Positions 27,860 to 37,146 of a DNA stretch of 64,000 bases are shown one piece after another. The DNA is taken from contig JBIINB010000006.1 of the NCBI GenBank assembly GCA_044337705.1, forward strand, positions 1 to 64,000, written 5' to 3'. The position numbers were made by a program, and so were the translations under genes. How positions within the stretch are numbered: the first letter of the stretch is position 1; each line of letters begins with the position of its first letter. The notes beneath the pieces are model-generated. The model was not told the DNA's origin, searched no databases, and saw only the letters and a list, made by a program, of their open reading frames with translations. Source of the DNA: JBEISR01 sp044337705. Lineage in GTDB: Bacteria; Planctomycetota; Planctomycetia; Pirellulales; Pirellulaceae.

Positions 27860-28621
27860 ATGCTTGCACGATTTGCACCCCGTTCCAAATGGATCCCATT
27901 GGCTTTGTGGTTCGCATCGATCCTGGCGCTTCCAGTCGCTGCCCAGGACAAGGCGGCTTCGGCAGTCCCTGCGCTGACCCCCGAAGTGCAGACGGCCGAA
28001 TGGGCAAAAGCCTGGTGGATGCCAAGGCACACCGACAAGCTGAAAGAGAAGGAAGCTCTCCAGCAGGTCGACATGATCTGGATAGGAGACTCCATCACCC
28101 ACGGCTGGGAAAATGCCGGCAAAGCCACCTGGGACAAGAACTACGCCCGACGTCATCCCTTCAACATCGGTTTCAGTGGCGACCGCACCGAGCAGGTACT
28201 GTGGCGACTGGCCAACGGAGAAGTCGACCAGCTGAAGCCTAAGGTGATCGTGCTGATGATCGGTACAAACAATACCGGCCATCGACAGGACCCTGCAGAA
28301 CAGACCTCGGCAGGCATCGAAGCAATTGTCAAAGAACTTCAAAAGAAGATGCCCGAAGCAAAGATCCTCCTCCTGGCGATCTTCCCTCGCGGTGCCATCG
28401 CCGACGACCCCTTGCGTCAGCTGAATCGGCAGATCAACGATCGGATCGCGAAGCTGGCAGACCAGAAGCAGGTCTTCTTTCAGGACATCGGCAGCGTCTT
28501 TCTGGACGCTCAAGGCAACCTCTCCAAAGAGCTCATGCCCGATCTTCTTCATCCCAACGAAAAGGGATACCAGTTGTGGGCCGAAGCGTTGGAGCCGACG
28601 TTGGCCAAATGGATTCCTTGA
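27860..28621 (+). CDS. Secreted SGNH/GDSL hydrolase
   Basis: A 253-residue esterase-like enzyme with a signal peptide (WIPLALWFASILALPVAAQD). Block I is IWIGDSITHGWEN with the catalytic Ser, block II contains FSGDRTEQVLWRL, block III is MIGTNNTGH, and block V is DLLHPNEKGYQLWAEA with the catalytic Asp and His. This pattern matches the subgroup resembling platelet-activating factor acetylhydrolase IB, in which bacterial members often deacetylate carbohydrates. ATG 27860 is chosen because AGGAG lies upstream and the signal peptide follows directly. Confidence 0.92.
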   Translation: MLARFAPRSKWIPLALWFASILALPVAAQDKAASAVPALTPEVQTAEWAKAWWMPRHTDKLKEKEALQQVDMIWIGDSITHGWENAGKATWDKNYARRHPFNIGFSGDRTEQVLWRLANGEVDQLKPKVIVLMIGTNNTGHRQDPAEQTSAGIEAIVKELQKKMPEAKILLLAIFPRGAIADDPLRQLNRQINDRIAKLADQKQVFFQDIGSVFLDAQGNLSKELMPDLLHPNEKGYQLWAEALEPTLAKWIP

Positions 28622-28793
28622 TCGTCAGGACAGTCGTACTCGTTCGGGAATAGTGACGAACAATCCCATGCCAGTGAGCGGCGGGAAACGTGCGATTGGA
28701 ACCCCAACCAATCCCCGCCGCCCCGTGAATGGTGCCGATGCACCTTGTATGGGTCTCCTGGAACCTAGCAGTCTGGATCATTCGAGGTGAAAG

Positions 28794-30263
28794 ATGCAGA
28801 GCACAGAGCGCAAGTCGGTCTTGGACTTTCATCACGTGAACCAAATGCCTTGGTTGTTGCTTCTGACAATCGTTTGGCTGGCAACTCCACTGCCGCAAGT
28901 GGCAGGGGCTGAGCCGTTGCGTCTGGCGACGTTCGATGTGGATGCGTCTCCATCCATCGGTACTCCGATGGCCTACGACCTGACCAAAGGGGTCAGCAAC
29001 CCATTGCGATTCCGCGGTGTGGTGCTGATGGGCGCAGGGGAGCCGATCGTGCTGGCCACGGTCGACTGGCTGGGGATCGCCAACGCCAGTCATCTGGAGT
29101 TCCGTCGATCGCTGGCAGAAGCAGCTGGCACCTCCGTCGACCGCGTCGCTCTCCATACGCTCCACCAGCACGACGCTCCCCGATGCGATGGATCGGCCAG
29201 CATTTTGCTGGGAGAGAAGTTGTCGGACAAAGGATTTGACATTCGGCTTTGGCAGCGGGTCCAGAAGGACGCGTCCGATGCGATCCGCAGCGCCCTCCCC
29301 AAGGCAAGGGTGGTCACCCACGTCGGGATCGGACAGGCTCGCGTCGACCAGGTCGCCTCCAACCGACGGATGCTGGATCCCTCGGGAAAAGTCTATGCCG
29401 GAAGGATGTCCTCCTGCCGCGACGAGACACTCCGAGGATTACCCGATGGCGTGATTGATCCGATGCTTCGGACCGTACTGTTCTATGATCAATCGACCCC
29501 GATTGCCTGCCTGACCTACTACGCCACGCATCCGCAAAGCTACTATCGCACCGGAATCGCCAATCCCGATTTCCCAGGAATGGCTCGCGATGCCCGACAA
29601 AAGGAGACGGGTGTTTTCCACCTTCACTTCAACGGAGCCGCCGGGAATGTAGCCGCAGGAAAGTACAACGACGGTTCGGTCCCGATGCGTCAAGTACTTG
29701 CCGATCGCGTTGCCGCGGGAATGAAGCGCGCTTGGGAATCCAGCCAGCCCGAGCCGATTGCGGCATCGGCGGTGCAGTGGAGCCACCAGGAGGTGGTCCT
29801 GCCGCTGGCGTCGCATCTGGACCCTGAAGCGTTGCAGAAACAGGTGGAAGATCCCAACACCCCTACAGCTCGAGCCATCCATGCGGCGGAACAATGGGCT
29901 TATTGGAAATGGAACCGCGAGGGGCATGGCAGCCCCATCCAATGCCTCCAGCTGAACCAGATCGCCATCCTGCATCTCCCCGGAGAATTGTTCGTCGAGT
30001 ATCAAATTGCAGCTCAACAGATGGCAGGAGGCAAGCAAGTCTGCATGGCGGCCTACGGTGACTACGGGCCTTTCTATATTGGTACGCGAGTCGCCTACCC
30101 ACAGGGTGGCTACGAGACCAGCCCTTCGGCGTCGAACGTTTCACCCGAAGTGGAAAAACCGATTCTCGAGGCGATGGAAAAAGCTATGGGGGTCTCCGGT
30201 ACCGGTGTCCACGCCAGCGATTTCACCGAGACATTCGGTCCTGGTCCGCCCCTGAAACCTTAG
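28794..30263 (+). CDS. Neutral/alkaline ceramidase-like secreted protein
   Basis: A 489-residue protein related to the N-terminal domain of neutral ceramidase, a zinc amidase. After a 17-residue extension a hydrophobic signal (WLLLLTIVWLATPLPQVAG) leads into the domain. HTLHQHDAP (near residue 121) gives the zinc-binding His pair. A second zinc-type His region is YATHPQSYY, and FNGAAGNVAAGKYND resembles the oxyanion/serine region. The family C-terminal immunoglobulin-like domain is absent, as in many planctomycete members, so the substrate may not be ceramide. GAGGTGAAAG stands before ATG 28794; an internal ATG at 28845 has no such site. Confidence 0.85.
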   Translation: MQSTERKSVLDFHHVNQMPWLLLLTIVWLATPLPQVAGAEPLRLATFDVDASPSIGTPMAYDLTKGVSNPLRFRGVVLMGAGEPIVLATVDWLGIANASHLEFRRSLAEAAGTSVDRVALHTLHQHDAPRCDGSASILLGEKLSDKGFDIRLWQRVQKDASDAIRSALPKARVVTHVGIGQARVDQVASNRRMLDPSGKVYAGRMSSCRDETLRGLPDGVIDPMLRTVLFYDQSTPIACLTYYATHPQSYYRTGIANPDFPGMARDARQKETGVFHLHFNGAAGNVAAGKYNDGSVPMRQVLADRVAAGMKRAWESSQPEPIAASAVQWSHQEVVLPLASHLDPEALQKQVEDPNTPTARAIHAAEQWAYWKWNREGHGSPIQCLQLNQIAILHLPGELFVEYQIAAQQMAGGKQVCMAAYGDYGPFYIGTRVAYPQGGYETSPSASNVSPEVEKPILEAMEKAMGVSGTGVHASDFTETFGPGPPLKP

Positions 30264-30507
30264 CGGCCGATCAGATCTCTCCTCAATGACTCGACCATTC
30301 CATCGAGAGATTTTCCAGGCCTCGCTGCCGATGCGATGACAGATGGGTTGCTGACTGCACGCGTTCGAGGTGAGATTGTCGGAAAACCGCCGTAAATCAA
30401 CGCTTGTTTCCGTGCGGCAATTCCCATCTCACCACATCGATGAGATAGCGTAGGCTGTGGTTTAGCGAAGTCCGAGATCCAACTAAAGGTTTCATGGAGA
30501 TCAACCA

Positions 30508-31424
30508 GTGGGAAATTTCGCAGTGGTAACCACATACTTCAATCCTTGCGGTTATCAGTCAAGAAGGTTCAACTACGAGGTGTTTTCCGAGGAGTGCAGG
30601 AAAAGCGGAGCGGAACTTTTCACGATCGAATGCATTTTTGGAGAGCAGCAAAGCTTTGACCTGGATCCAGCTCCCAACGTGATCCAACTGCGAGCCTCCA
30701 GCGTGCTCTGGCAAAAAGAACGGCTCATCAATCATCTTGTTGGCTCCTTCATTCCAGACAGTTACTCCAAGATCGCTTGGGCCGATTGCGATTTGATCTT
30801 TGAGAATCCCGACTGGGTCACGGAAGCTTCCAAAATGCTCGATCACCATCGAGTCATCCAACTCTTCGAGCAGGTGGACCGACTTCCTCGGGGTGGTGGA
30901 GTCGGTGATTCGATCGGTGATCGATCCCGAAGTTTTGCCAGTGTATGGAACGATCCGCAGATAGTTGATCGCGAAGGATGGGACAACCATGGACACACCG
31001 GTTACGCTTGGGCCGCCAGGCGTGACCTATTCGAACAAGTTGGGCTTTATGACGCTGCGATTCTTGGGAATGGCGATGATCTGATGGCACACGGTTTTGT
31101 TGGTGAATTGCTCAGTTTCTGTATCAGGGCAAATTACGACCAGGGCCAGGCGATGTTTCGTCATTATCAGGAATGGGCTCAACGAGCTTACCGCTACTGC
31201 CAAGGCGATCTGGGATGTATCCATGGGACGGTGTTCCATCTTTGGCACGGCGACCGTGAAAACCGACGTTACATAGAACGGCACAGGATATGAGGAAAAT
31301 CGGATTCGACCCCTTCGTCGACATCGCTATCGACGAGGCAGGTTGCTTTCGATAGGCCAGCGATCATCCGAAACTTCATCAGCTTGCCTTGGATCACTTT
31401 GCGCTTCGCAAAGAAGATGGCTAA
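30508..31424 (+). pseudogene. Glycosyltransferase-like gene with disrupted 3' end
   Basis: A GTG start with GGAGA upstream opens a 261-codon frame. The protein has a Rossmann-like start (FAVVTTYFNPCGYQSRR), an acidic site IAWADCDLIFENPDW like the DxD region of family 2 or galactosyltransferase-type enzymes, and HGHTGYAWAARRDLFEQVGLYD plus LGNGDDLMAHGF, the typical C-terminal galactosyltransferase-like part. The frame ends at 31293 after IERHRI. Directly after, the sequence continues in other frames: YEENR in one, then FDPFVDIAIDEAGCFR (31305-31352), an in-frame TAG at 31353, and ASDHPKLHQLALDHFALRKED to TAA at 31422-31424. Reading these as one protein needs two frameshifts and one nonsense change, which argues for decay of the last 40 residues. 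The truncated product might still fold. Confidence 0.7.
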
Positions 31425-31537
31425 CCGGTTTGCCCTCAGCGCTTGTCCGTGGCCGCGAAAAACGATCACAAGAACCTGACAACAACAGGAAGAGTGAAGC
31501 GTGCGACGGACTTTCGGTCGGTCTTGTGGTTTCCCAG

Positions 31538-31561
31538 CACGGGCGGGACGCCCGTGCCACG
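31538..31561. repeat. Dispersed palindromic repeat, copy 2
   Basis: These 24 bases are identical to 30-53. The last bases (CCACG) run directly into the first unit of the tandem array, so the array appears to have grown from the edge of this element. Confidence 0.8.
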
Positions 31562-31794
31562 CAATCAGCCAGCCACGCAATCAGCCAGCCACGCAATCAG
31601 CCAGCCACGCAATCAGCTAGCCACGCAATCAGCCAGCCACGCAATCAGCCAGCCACGCAATGAGCCAGCCACGCAATGAGCCAGCCACGCAATGAGCCAG
31701 CCACGCAATGAGCCAGCCACGCAATGAGCCAGCCACGCAATGAGCCAGCCACGCAATCAGCCAGCCACGCAATCAGCCAGCCACGCAATCAGCC
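31555..31794. repeat. Minisatellite, 15 copies of a 16-bp unit
   Basis: The unit is AGCCACGCAATCAGCC. Fifteen head-to-tail copies fill exactly 240 bases. Copies 7-12 carry CAATGAG instead of CAATCAG as one block, which points to duplication of a variant segment. Sixteen is not a multiple of three, so the array is unlikely to be coding. There are no spacers, so it is not a CRISPR array. Confidence 0.95.
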
Positions 31795-32237
31795 AACCGG
31801 GCCACGGCCATCTCGGCCATGCTTTGGCCATCACCCCTGGAGAAATCGCGCCCCCGGTTCGGGGGCGATCGAAGCCGTCGGTGGAATGTTTCGAGCGATT
31901 TGAGAGAGGAAGTTTCAAACCAATCGATGCCAAGTTGGCCTGGAACGACTTTTTTGGGAACCTGTTCGGTGTCTCTGGCGTCTGGCTGGCTTGAAGGGGG
32001 ACAAATCCCCTTGGACATCCAGATCTTCCTTGCAGATCCTGATCCCCCACGCGCCGTCACTTTCTCCGGAATCACGCTCCCGTGATATCCTCGATCGAGG
32101 TCGGACGTGTGGCTTGGTAAGTTGACTTTGCGGGAAATTCTTCGAGGACGGATGCCATCCTGCCGAAGGAGGGCGACTGGTTCATCGGGGGCGGAACCAT
32201 TGGTTTTCGGATCGACGGAATCCCAAGGAGTCGCATC

Positions 32238-34667
32238 ATGTCGACGATCTACAGAGTGTTTCCGATGAAAAGCCAGATCCTGCTGTGCTTGACCGTGTGG
32301 CTTGGAATCCTGCATGGTTTCTCCATGGCGCAAGGTTTCCTGATCGATCAATCGTCTGGTGTATCTCACCATCGACTGCCGCGTCCCTGGCCGCCTCACC
32401 CCCCGTATCCACCTCATCCACCGCTACCTCCCCCTCCTCCACCTCCGCCGATGATTCAGTACGGCATCAAGTCGCTGGAGATCGACGCTCGGATCCGCAG
32501 CGCAGTGGCCCAGATCTCGCTGAGCCAGACCTTCGTCAATGAAGGACCGCGGGTGATCGAGGCGAAGTGTCTTTTTCCGATGCCGCCCGGTGCGGTGGTT
32601 CAGGACGTGTCGATGCTGGTGGATGGGAAGGAACTGGCAGGTCAGCTTTTAACGAGCGAGGAAGCGCAGCGCATCTACCAGGGGCACCTGCAGCGGATGC
32701 GTGACCCGGCGCTGGTTCAGTGGGTAGGACATGGGCTACTGGAAACCAGCGTCTTCCCGATTCCGCCGGGCGCTGAGCGAACGGTGACGCTGCGGTACTC
32801 CGAGCTTCTGGAGTCTTCTGACGGGATGCTGCATTGGCAGGTCCCGCTCCGCGCCAGCAGTTACTCCATCAAGCCGATAGAAAAAGTTCGGCTGACGGCA
32901 TTCATCGAGCAGGATCAACCACTGGCCAGCATCTATTCTCCCTCACATTCTGTGACCACCGAAAAACATACGGCACAGTCGGCCACCGTACGATTGGAGT
33001 CGAATCAGACTGTTCCCAAATCGAACTTCCGACTGCTTCTCTCCACAGGCAAACATTCCAAGCTGGCCGACTGGCTGGCCTACCATCCCGCGGCCGACGA
33101 GCCTGGCTACTTTTTGATGCTCTTTCATCCCGACCAGGCAGCCTTCGCCGACCCCAAGCTTGCGGAGGCAGCCAAGGTCCCGAAGGACGTCGTCCTGCTG
33201 TTGGACAAGTCGGGGAGCATGCGAGGTGCCAAGATCGATCAGGCGCGCCAGGCGCTACTGGAGGTGCTGGAAGACCTGGCGCCTCAGGATCGCTTCGGCA
33301 TCGTCGTCTACGATCAGGTTGCCAGCACCTTTCGCCCTGCGTTGGTGGAAAAATCGGATGCGACATCGCTGGAAAGTGCCCTCGGCTTCATCCGTTCGCT
33401 GGCCGCTTCCGGCTCGACGAACATGGAAATGGGACTGCACGATGCACTCGCGATGCTGGAAAAATCGGATCGCCCCAGCTACCTGGTCCATTTGTCGGAT
33501 GGAGTTCCGACGATCGGCCAGAGAGATCCTCGCAAGATCGCAGTTCAAGCCCTGCAATGGAACAGCCGCAAGGTGCGCATGTTCTCCTTTGGCGTCGGTC
33601 ACGATGTGAACAGTCGACTACTGAACCAATTGAGCCGTGATGGCCGCGGCAAAACCTACTTTGTGGCTCCAGAGGAGCCGATCGAGGCATCGGTTTCGGC
33701 GCTCTCGCAGAGACTGGGACAGCCCGCGCTGAGCGATATTCGTTGGGAGTTACGGGATGCGACCGGCAAGGTGCTGACGCTGAGCGAAGTGGAACCGGCC
33801 CAGATCTACGATCTGTTCCAAGGAGACCAGGCGACGATTGTTGGGCGATACCAAGGTGCGGGCCAGGTCCAGCTGGTGGTGCGCGGCAGTGTGGCGGGTG
33901 AGGAAAAGGAGTGGACCGAGCCGATCGACCTTACTTTGCCCAAGCGGCCCCAGGAGAACGCCTTCATCGCGCCCCTTTGGGCTTCGCGCAGAGTCGCTTC
34001 GCTGATCGATGAGATCGATCTGGAGGGGCAGACACCGGAGCGAGTGAAGCTGCTGGTCGACCTGGCCAAACGCTATGGTATCCTGACCGAGTACACCGCA
34101 TTTCTGGCGGATGAGACAGCGCCGGGTGCCTCGCCGCTCGATCGGGAGTCGCGCGTGGTCGAGGAACTGAAGCGACTAGGGGAAGAATCGGGGCAACTGG
34201 GGTTTCAACAGCGCGCCGGAAACCGGAAGAGCATCGAGGCAGCAAATCTGTCGGATGCCCTAGCGGCTCAGAGCAGTTCTCTGCAAAGAGGACTGGCTGC
34301 AAGGTCAGCCGCAGGAAGGCCACCCGGTGGACCGGCAGGAGGCACCGCCGGAGGATTGGGCGGATTGGCGCCGCCTGGCCCGCCCGGTGCCCCACCACCA
34401 GCCGACTCGGCCGTACCCAATGGCACCAGCAAGGCACCTTCGCTTCCGATTCTGCAATCGGGCGATCGCGCCTTCTTCCAGAAGGACGGCCAGTGGGTCG
34501 ACTCCCAATTGCTCGATCAACTCCCCAAGGAATGGACCAGCATCGCGAGGTTCAGCGAACCTTACTTCCAGCTTCTCATGAGGCATCAAGACGCACTGGA
34601 AGGAGTTCTGGAAGTGGAGTTGCCGGTGTTGGTGCAGCTGGATGGGAAGGTCTATCGCATTGAATGA
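32238..34667 (+). CDS. Secreted VIT and von Willebrand factor A domain protein
   Basis: An 809-residue protein with a hydrophobic signal at about 12-30 (ILLCLTVWLGILHGFSMAQG). A Pro-rich segment (47-72) follows, with runs of Pro, Trp and His. Residues 73-210 form a VIT domain (SQTFVNEGPRVIEAKCLFPMPPGA). The vWA domain occupies about 312-490 with the metal-ion-dependent motif LLLDKSGSMRGAK near 320 and LSDGVPTIG later. The C-terminal part contains a Gly/Pro-rich stretch (690-730). This layout resembles inter-alpha-trypsin inhibitor heavy chains and is common in planctomycetes. AAGGAG stands before ATG 32238. Its binding partner is unknown. Confidence 0.9.
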   Translation: MSTIYRVFPMKSQILLCLTVWLGILHGFSMAQGFLIDQSSGVSHHRLPRPWPPHPPYPPHPPLPPPPPPPPMIQYGIKSLEIDARIRSAVAQISLSQTFVNEGPRVIEAKCLFPMPPGAVVQDVSMLVDGKELAGQLLTSEEAQRIYQGHLQRMRDPALVQWVGHGLLETSVFPIPPGAERTVTLRYSELLESSDGMLHWQVPLRASSYSIKPIEKVRLTAFIEQDQPLASIYSPSHSVTTEKHTAQSATVRLESNQTVPKSNFRLLLSTGKHSKLADWLAYHPAADEPGYFLMLFHPDQAAFADPKLAEAAKVPKDVVLLLDKSGSMRGAKIDQARQALLEVLEDLAPQDRFGIVVYDQVASTFRPALVEKSDATSLESALGFIRSLAASGSTNMEMGLHDALAMLEKSDRPSYLVHLSDGVPTIGQRDPRKIAVQALQWNSRKVRMFSFGVGHDVNSRLLNQLSRDGRGKTYFVAPEEPIEASVSALSQRLGQPALSDIRWELRDATGKVLTLSEVEPAQIYDLFQGDQATIVGRYQGAGQVQLVVRGSVAGEEKEWTEPIDLTLPKRPQENAFIAPLWASRRVASLIDEIDLEGQTPERVKLLVDLAKRYGILTEYTAFLADETAPGASPLDRESRVVEELKRLGEESGQLGFQQRAGNRKSIEAANLSDALAAQSSSLQRGLAARSAAGRPPGGPAGGTAGGLGGLAPPGPPGAPPPADSAVPNGTSKAPSLPILQSGDRAFFQKDGQWVDSQLLDQLPKEWTSIARFSEPYFQLLMRHQDALEGVLEVELPVLVQLDGKVYRIE

Positions 34668-34760
34668 ACGGTCTTAGGCAGTGAGGTTTTCTGATAAAAC
34701 TGGGGAAGGCCGGAACGCCAGGTGACGGCCCTCCCTTGTTGCCCCAGAAGGAATCTTCTG

Positions 34761-35813
34761 ATGATCTCACTCCGTGCCTCTCATCTGCCATTTTTTCTTG
34801 CGCTGACTGCCATTCTGGTTATTATGGCGGCAGCGGGGATGCCAGCCAACAGCCTGCACGGCCAGACTCCATCTGGCTGGGAGCTGCTGGGGCGAGGCGT
34901 CAACTACGGAAACATGCTGGAAGCTCCAACCGAAGGCGAATGGGGTCTTCGTTTCGATGATCGTTGGCCTCAGCAGATTCGTCAGGCAGGATTCGATACC
35001 GTGCGGCTGCCCGTTCGCTGGTCAACTCATACCGACCCGAATCCTCCTTATCGAATCGATCCTGCATTCCTTGAACGGGTCCAGTCCATCATCGATCGCA
35101 ACCTGAAGCAGAACCTGCGGGTCGTCGTCAATCTGCATCATTACGAAGAGCTGTTTGCTGATCCTCAGGGACATCGCGAACGTTTCTTGGCAATCTGGAA
35201 GCAACTCGCCGAAGCCTTCCAGTCGGCTCCTGCGAATCTCTACTTGGAACCGCTCAATGAGCCGCATGACAAACTTCAGGGGGAACTTTGGAATGAACTG
35301 CTGGTGGAGGTGCTGACGGTGATCCGCCCAAAGCATCCCGACCGTTGGATCGTTGCCGGGCCTGACTTCTGGAGCAACGTGTCGGCGTTGCCACGACTGA
35401 AATTCCCAGAGAAAGATCGAAGACTGATCGTCACCGTCCACTACTATCTTCCCTTTGCCTTTACCCATCAGGGGGCTCCTTGGAATCAGCCGGTCCTGCC
35501 GACGGGATTGAACTGGGACGGGACTGCCGAGCAGCAGAAGGCGATGGATGACGATTTTGATCTGGTGATCGACTGGGCAAAAAAGGAGGACCGACCGATC
35601 TACATCGGCGAGTTTGGCGCCTTTGAGAAAGCGCCGTTGGAATCTCGCGCGCGCTGGACTCAGGCGGTTCGGGAACGCTGCGAAAAGCATCGGATGGGAT
35701 GGAGTTATTGGGAGCTGGCATCCGGCTTTGGGATTCTTGATCCAGCCACCGGTAGGTGGCGTGAACCTCTGCTGAAAGCGCTGATCCCATCAGTCCAGCC
35801 AGAAGGTCGATGA
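34761..35813 (+). CDS. Glycoside hydrolase family 5 (cellulase-like), secreted
   Basis: A 350-residue TIM-barrel enzyme with an N-terminal signal (FFLALTAILVIMAAAGMPANS). GFDTVRLPVRWSTH and NLRVVVNLHHYEE are conserved barrel strands; the acid/base Glu is in YLEPLNEPHD, and the nucleophile Glu is in IYIGEFGAFEK. HYYLPFAFTHQGA provides the conserved His-Tyr pair. The substrate is probably a beta-glucan or beta-mannan. ATG 34761 is chosen because the signal peptide follows and AGAAGG lies upstream. nnrE begins 13 bases after its stop. Confidence 0.93.
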   Translation: MISLRASHLPFFLALTAILVIMAAAGMPANSLHGQTPSGWELLGRGVNYGNMLEAPTEGEWGLRFDDRWPQQIRQAGFDTVRLPVRWSTHTDPNPPYRIDPAFLERVQSIIDRNLKQNLRVVVNLHHYEELFADPQGHRERFLAIWKQLAEAFQSAPANLYLEPLNEPHDKLQGELWNELLVEVLTVIRPKHPDRWIVAGPDFWSNVSALPRLKFPEKDRRLIVTVHYYLPFAFTHQGAPWNQPVLPTGLNWDGTAEQQKAMDDDFDLVIDWAKKEDRPIYIGEFGAFEKAPLESRARWTQAVRERCEKHRMGWSYWELASGFGILDPATGRWREPLLKALIPSVQPEGR

Positions 35814-35826
35814 ACTGGAGGAAGCG

Positions 35827-36504
35827 ATGGCTTTACGATTTTCTGTCTCGCTTGCCCGTCAAGTCGATCGGATTGCGATCGAGCGGTTTGGGATGTCCAG
35901 CCTGGTGCTGATGGAGAATGCCGGACGGGGTGTAGCCGATCGGTTACTGCCAGTCGCCTCGGGCTCCAAACCGATCGTCCTTCTTTGTGGCACCGGTAAC
36001 AATGGTGGAGATGGGTTGGTGGTTGCGCGCCATTTGCTGTTTGCCCAATTGCCGGTATCAATCTGGATGATGGGGAGCATCGAACGGCTGACATCCGATG
36101 CAATGGCCAACTACCTGATCCTACAGCAGGCTGGAGTCATGGTGCGTTTTGCGGCTGAGCAGTTTTCGGCACTTCAGAGAGAGATTCAGGATGCCGATAT
36201 CCTCGTCGATGCCATGCTTGGAACAGGTGCCCATGGGGCACCGCGAGGCGTCATGGCCGAAGTCATTCTGCAGACCAATCGCTCGGATGCTCTGCGCGTC
36301 GCGATCGATCTACCCACCGGACTGGATGCCGATACGGGCCAAGTACATCAGCCGACCTTCATGGCCGACCGCACCTACACCTTCGTTGCTGCCAAAACCG
36401 GGTTCGACCATCCTGATGCGCAGTGCTATCTGGGAGCGGTGGAGGTGCTGCCAATCGGAATCCCCTCGGTGGTACTGGACCTGGCGCTGAAAAGGGGGCC
36501 TTAA
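35827..36504 (+). CDS. nnrE: NAD(P)H-hydrate epimerase
   Basis: A 225-residue YjeF N-terminal domain protein that epimerises damaged NAD(P)HX so that the dehydratase can repair it. CGTGNNGGDGLVVARHL is the nucleotide-binding signature, and ILVDAMLGTGAHGAPRG contains the catalytic Asp. AIDLPTGLDADTG is also conserved. The dehydratase is often fused to this domain; here it is a separate gene at 51360, in another operon. GAGGAAG stands before the ATG. It is close behind the GH5 gene and may share its transcript. Confidence 0.93.
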   Translation: MALRFSVSLARQVDRIAIERFGMSSLVLMENAGRGVADRLLPVASGSKPIVLLCGTGNNGGDGLVVARHLLFAQLPVSIWMMGSIERLTSDAMANYLILQQAGVMVRFAAEQFSALQREIQDADILVDAMLGTGAHGAPRGVMAEVILQTNRSDALRVAIDLPTGLDADTGQVHQPTFMADRTYTFVAAKTGFDHPDAQCYLGAVEVLPIGIPSVVLDLALKRGP

Positions 36505-36529
36505 GGTTCGTTTTTACTTCTCGAATCAA

Positions 36530-36714
36530 AGCGCTTCGGGCCTGTTTCAGGCACCGATGGGAGGGCTAGCAGCAAGCAGAATGCAGCAACAGTCCCGGGG
36601 TGGGGCGACACGATCGATACAGGCCCTTCGGGCCTATGGACCAAAGTGATCGGCCTTGTTTACCGGGGGACTTTTCGTCACCCCGGCATTCAAACTATTG
36701 GCCCTTCGGGCCTC
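36530..36714. repeat. Cluster of CCCTTCGGG-type palindromes
   Basis: GGCCCTTCGGGCC occurs at about 36622 and 36700, and a partial copy (GCTTCGGGCC) at 36533. GGGGCGACACGAT at 36602 matches the tail of the copies near 8940. A further inverted pair (CCGGGG and CCCCGG) lies at 36663-36686. This fills the 228-base gap between convergent genes and could help end transcription, but there are no T-runs. Confidence 0.6.
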
Positions 36715-36732
36715 TTTGCTGTTGAGGCAACC

Positions 36733-37146
36733 TTAGAAATCCGCTGTCTCGATGTACTGGATGTTTTCACCAGCTGACTCCGGCACCACGAAATCCTTGG
36801 TGGCCGACTCCAGCCCGATGTCGATATCCTGTTCGATGGCGTTGAAGATCTGCTTGCCACTGTAGAACATCGGAACCTGTTTGCCGTCATAGCCGGCGAT
36901 CCGGACTCGGTATCTTCCAGGAAGCAAACCGTCGTCGGGGTTGGCCGACGAATCGTACTTGCCCTCCTTGATAACGTACTGCCGTACCTGACCGTTGGCG
37001 ATCGTGACATCAGGAGTGAATGTGACTTCTCCTGCAGGGACGGGTGATCCTTTGAAGGTCACCGTCCCGGAGATCTGTCCGGATGGTGTCTTGCTGGAAC
37101 ATCCCGTGATGACCAGCATCAACCCAAGTAGCAAACGAATCATCAT
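36733..37146 (-). CDS. Small lipoprotein, carboxypeptidase-regulatory-like (transthyretin-like) fold
   Basis: A 137-residue protein with a lipoprotein signal (MMIRLLLGLMLVITGCSS; lipobox VITGC). The mature part has ISGTVTFKGSPVPAGEVTFTP and LLPGRYRVRIAGYDG, the pattern of small transthyretin-like or carboxypeptidase regulatory-like beta-sandwich domains. In planctomycetes such genes very often follow a DUF1559 gene, as here. The start ATG overlaps the DUF1559 stop as ATGA, so the two are translationally coupled. Function is unknown. Confidence 0.85.
   Translation of the reverse strand: MMIRLLLGLMLVITGCSSKTPSGQISGTVTFKGSPVPAGEVTFTPDVTIANGQVRQYVIKEGKYDSSANPDDGLLPGRYRVRIAGYDGKQVPMFYSGKQIFNAIEQDIDIGLESATKDFVVPESAGENIQYIETADF

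Larger units (their letters stand above)
31294..32237. other. Gene-poor region with pseudogene tail, palindrome and minisatellite
   Basis: It holds the decayed end of the preceding gene (to 31424), the second copy of the 24-base palindromic repeat, a 15-unit tandem array (31555-31794) and a GC-rich hairpin (ATCGCGCCCCCG, loop, CGGGGGCGAT at about 31845-31869). No gene is supported between 31425 and 32237. Confidence 0.7.

Noticed and set aside
27782..28552. Open frame of 256 codons on the minus strand
   Set aside because: Antisense to the GDSL hydrolase, which has all catalytic blocks.
31555..31794. CRISPR array
   Set aside because: The 16-bp units are directly adjacent without unique spacers, and no cas genes are nearby.
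31845..31869. GC-rich hairpin as a terminator
   Set aside because: There is no T-run after the stem on either strand and no gene ending close by.
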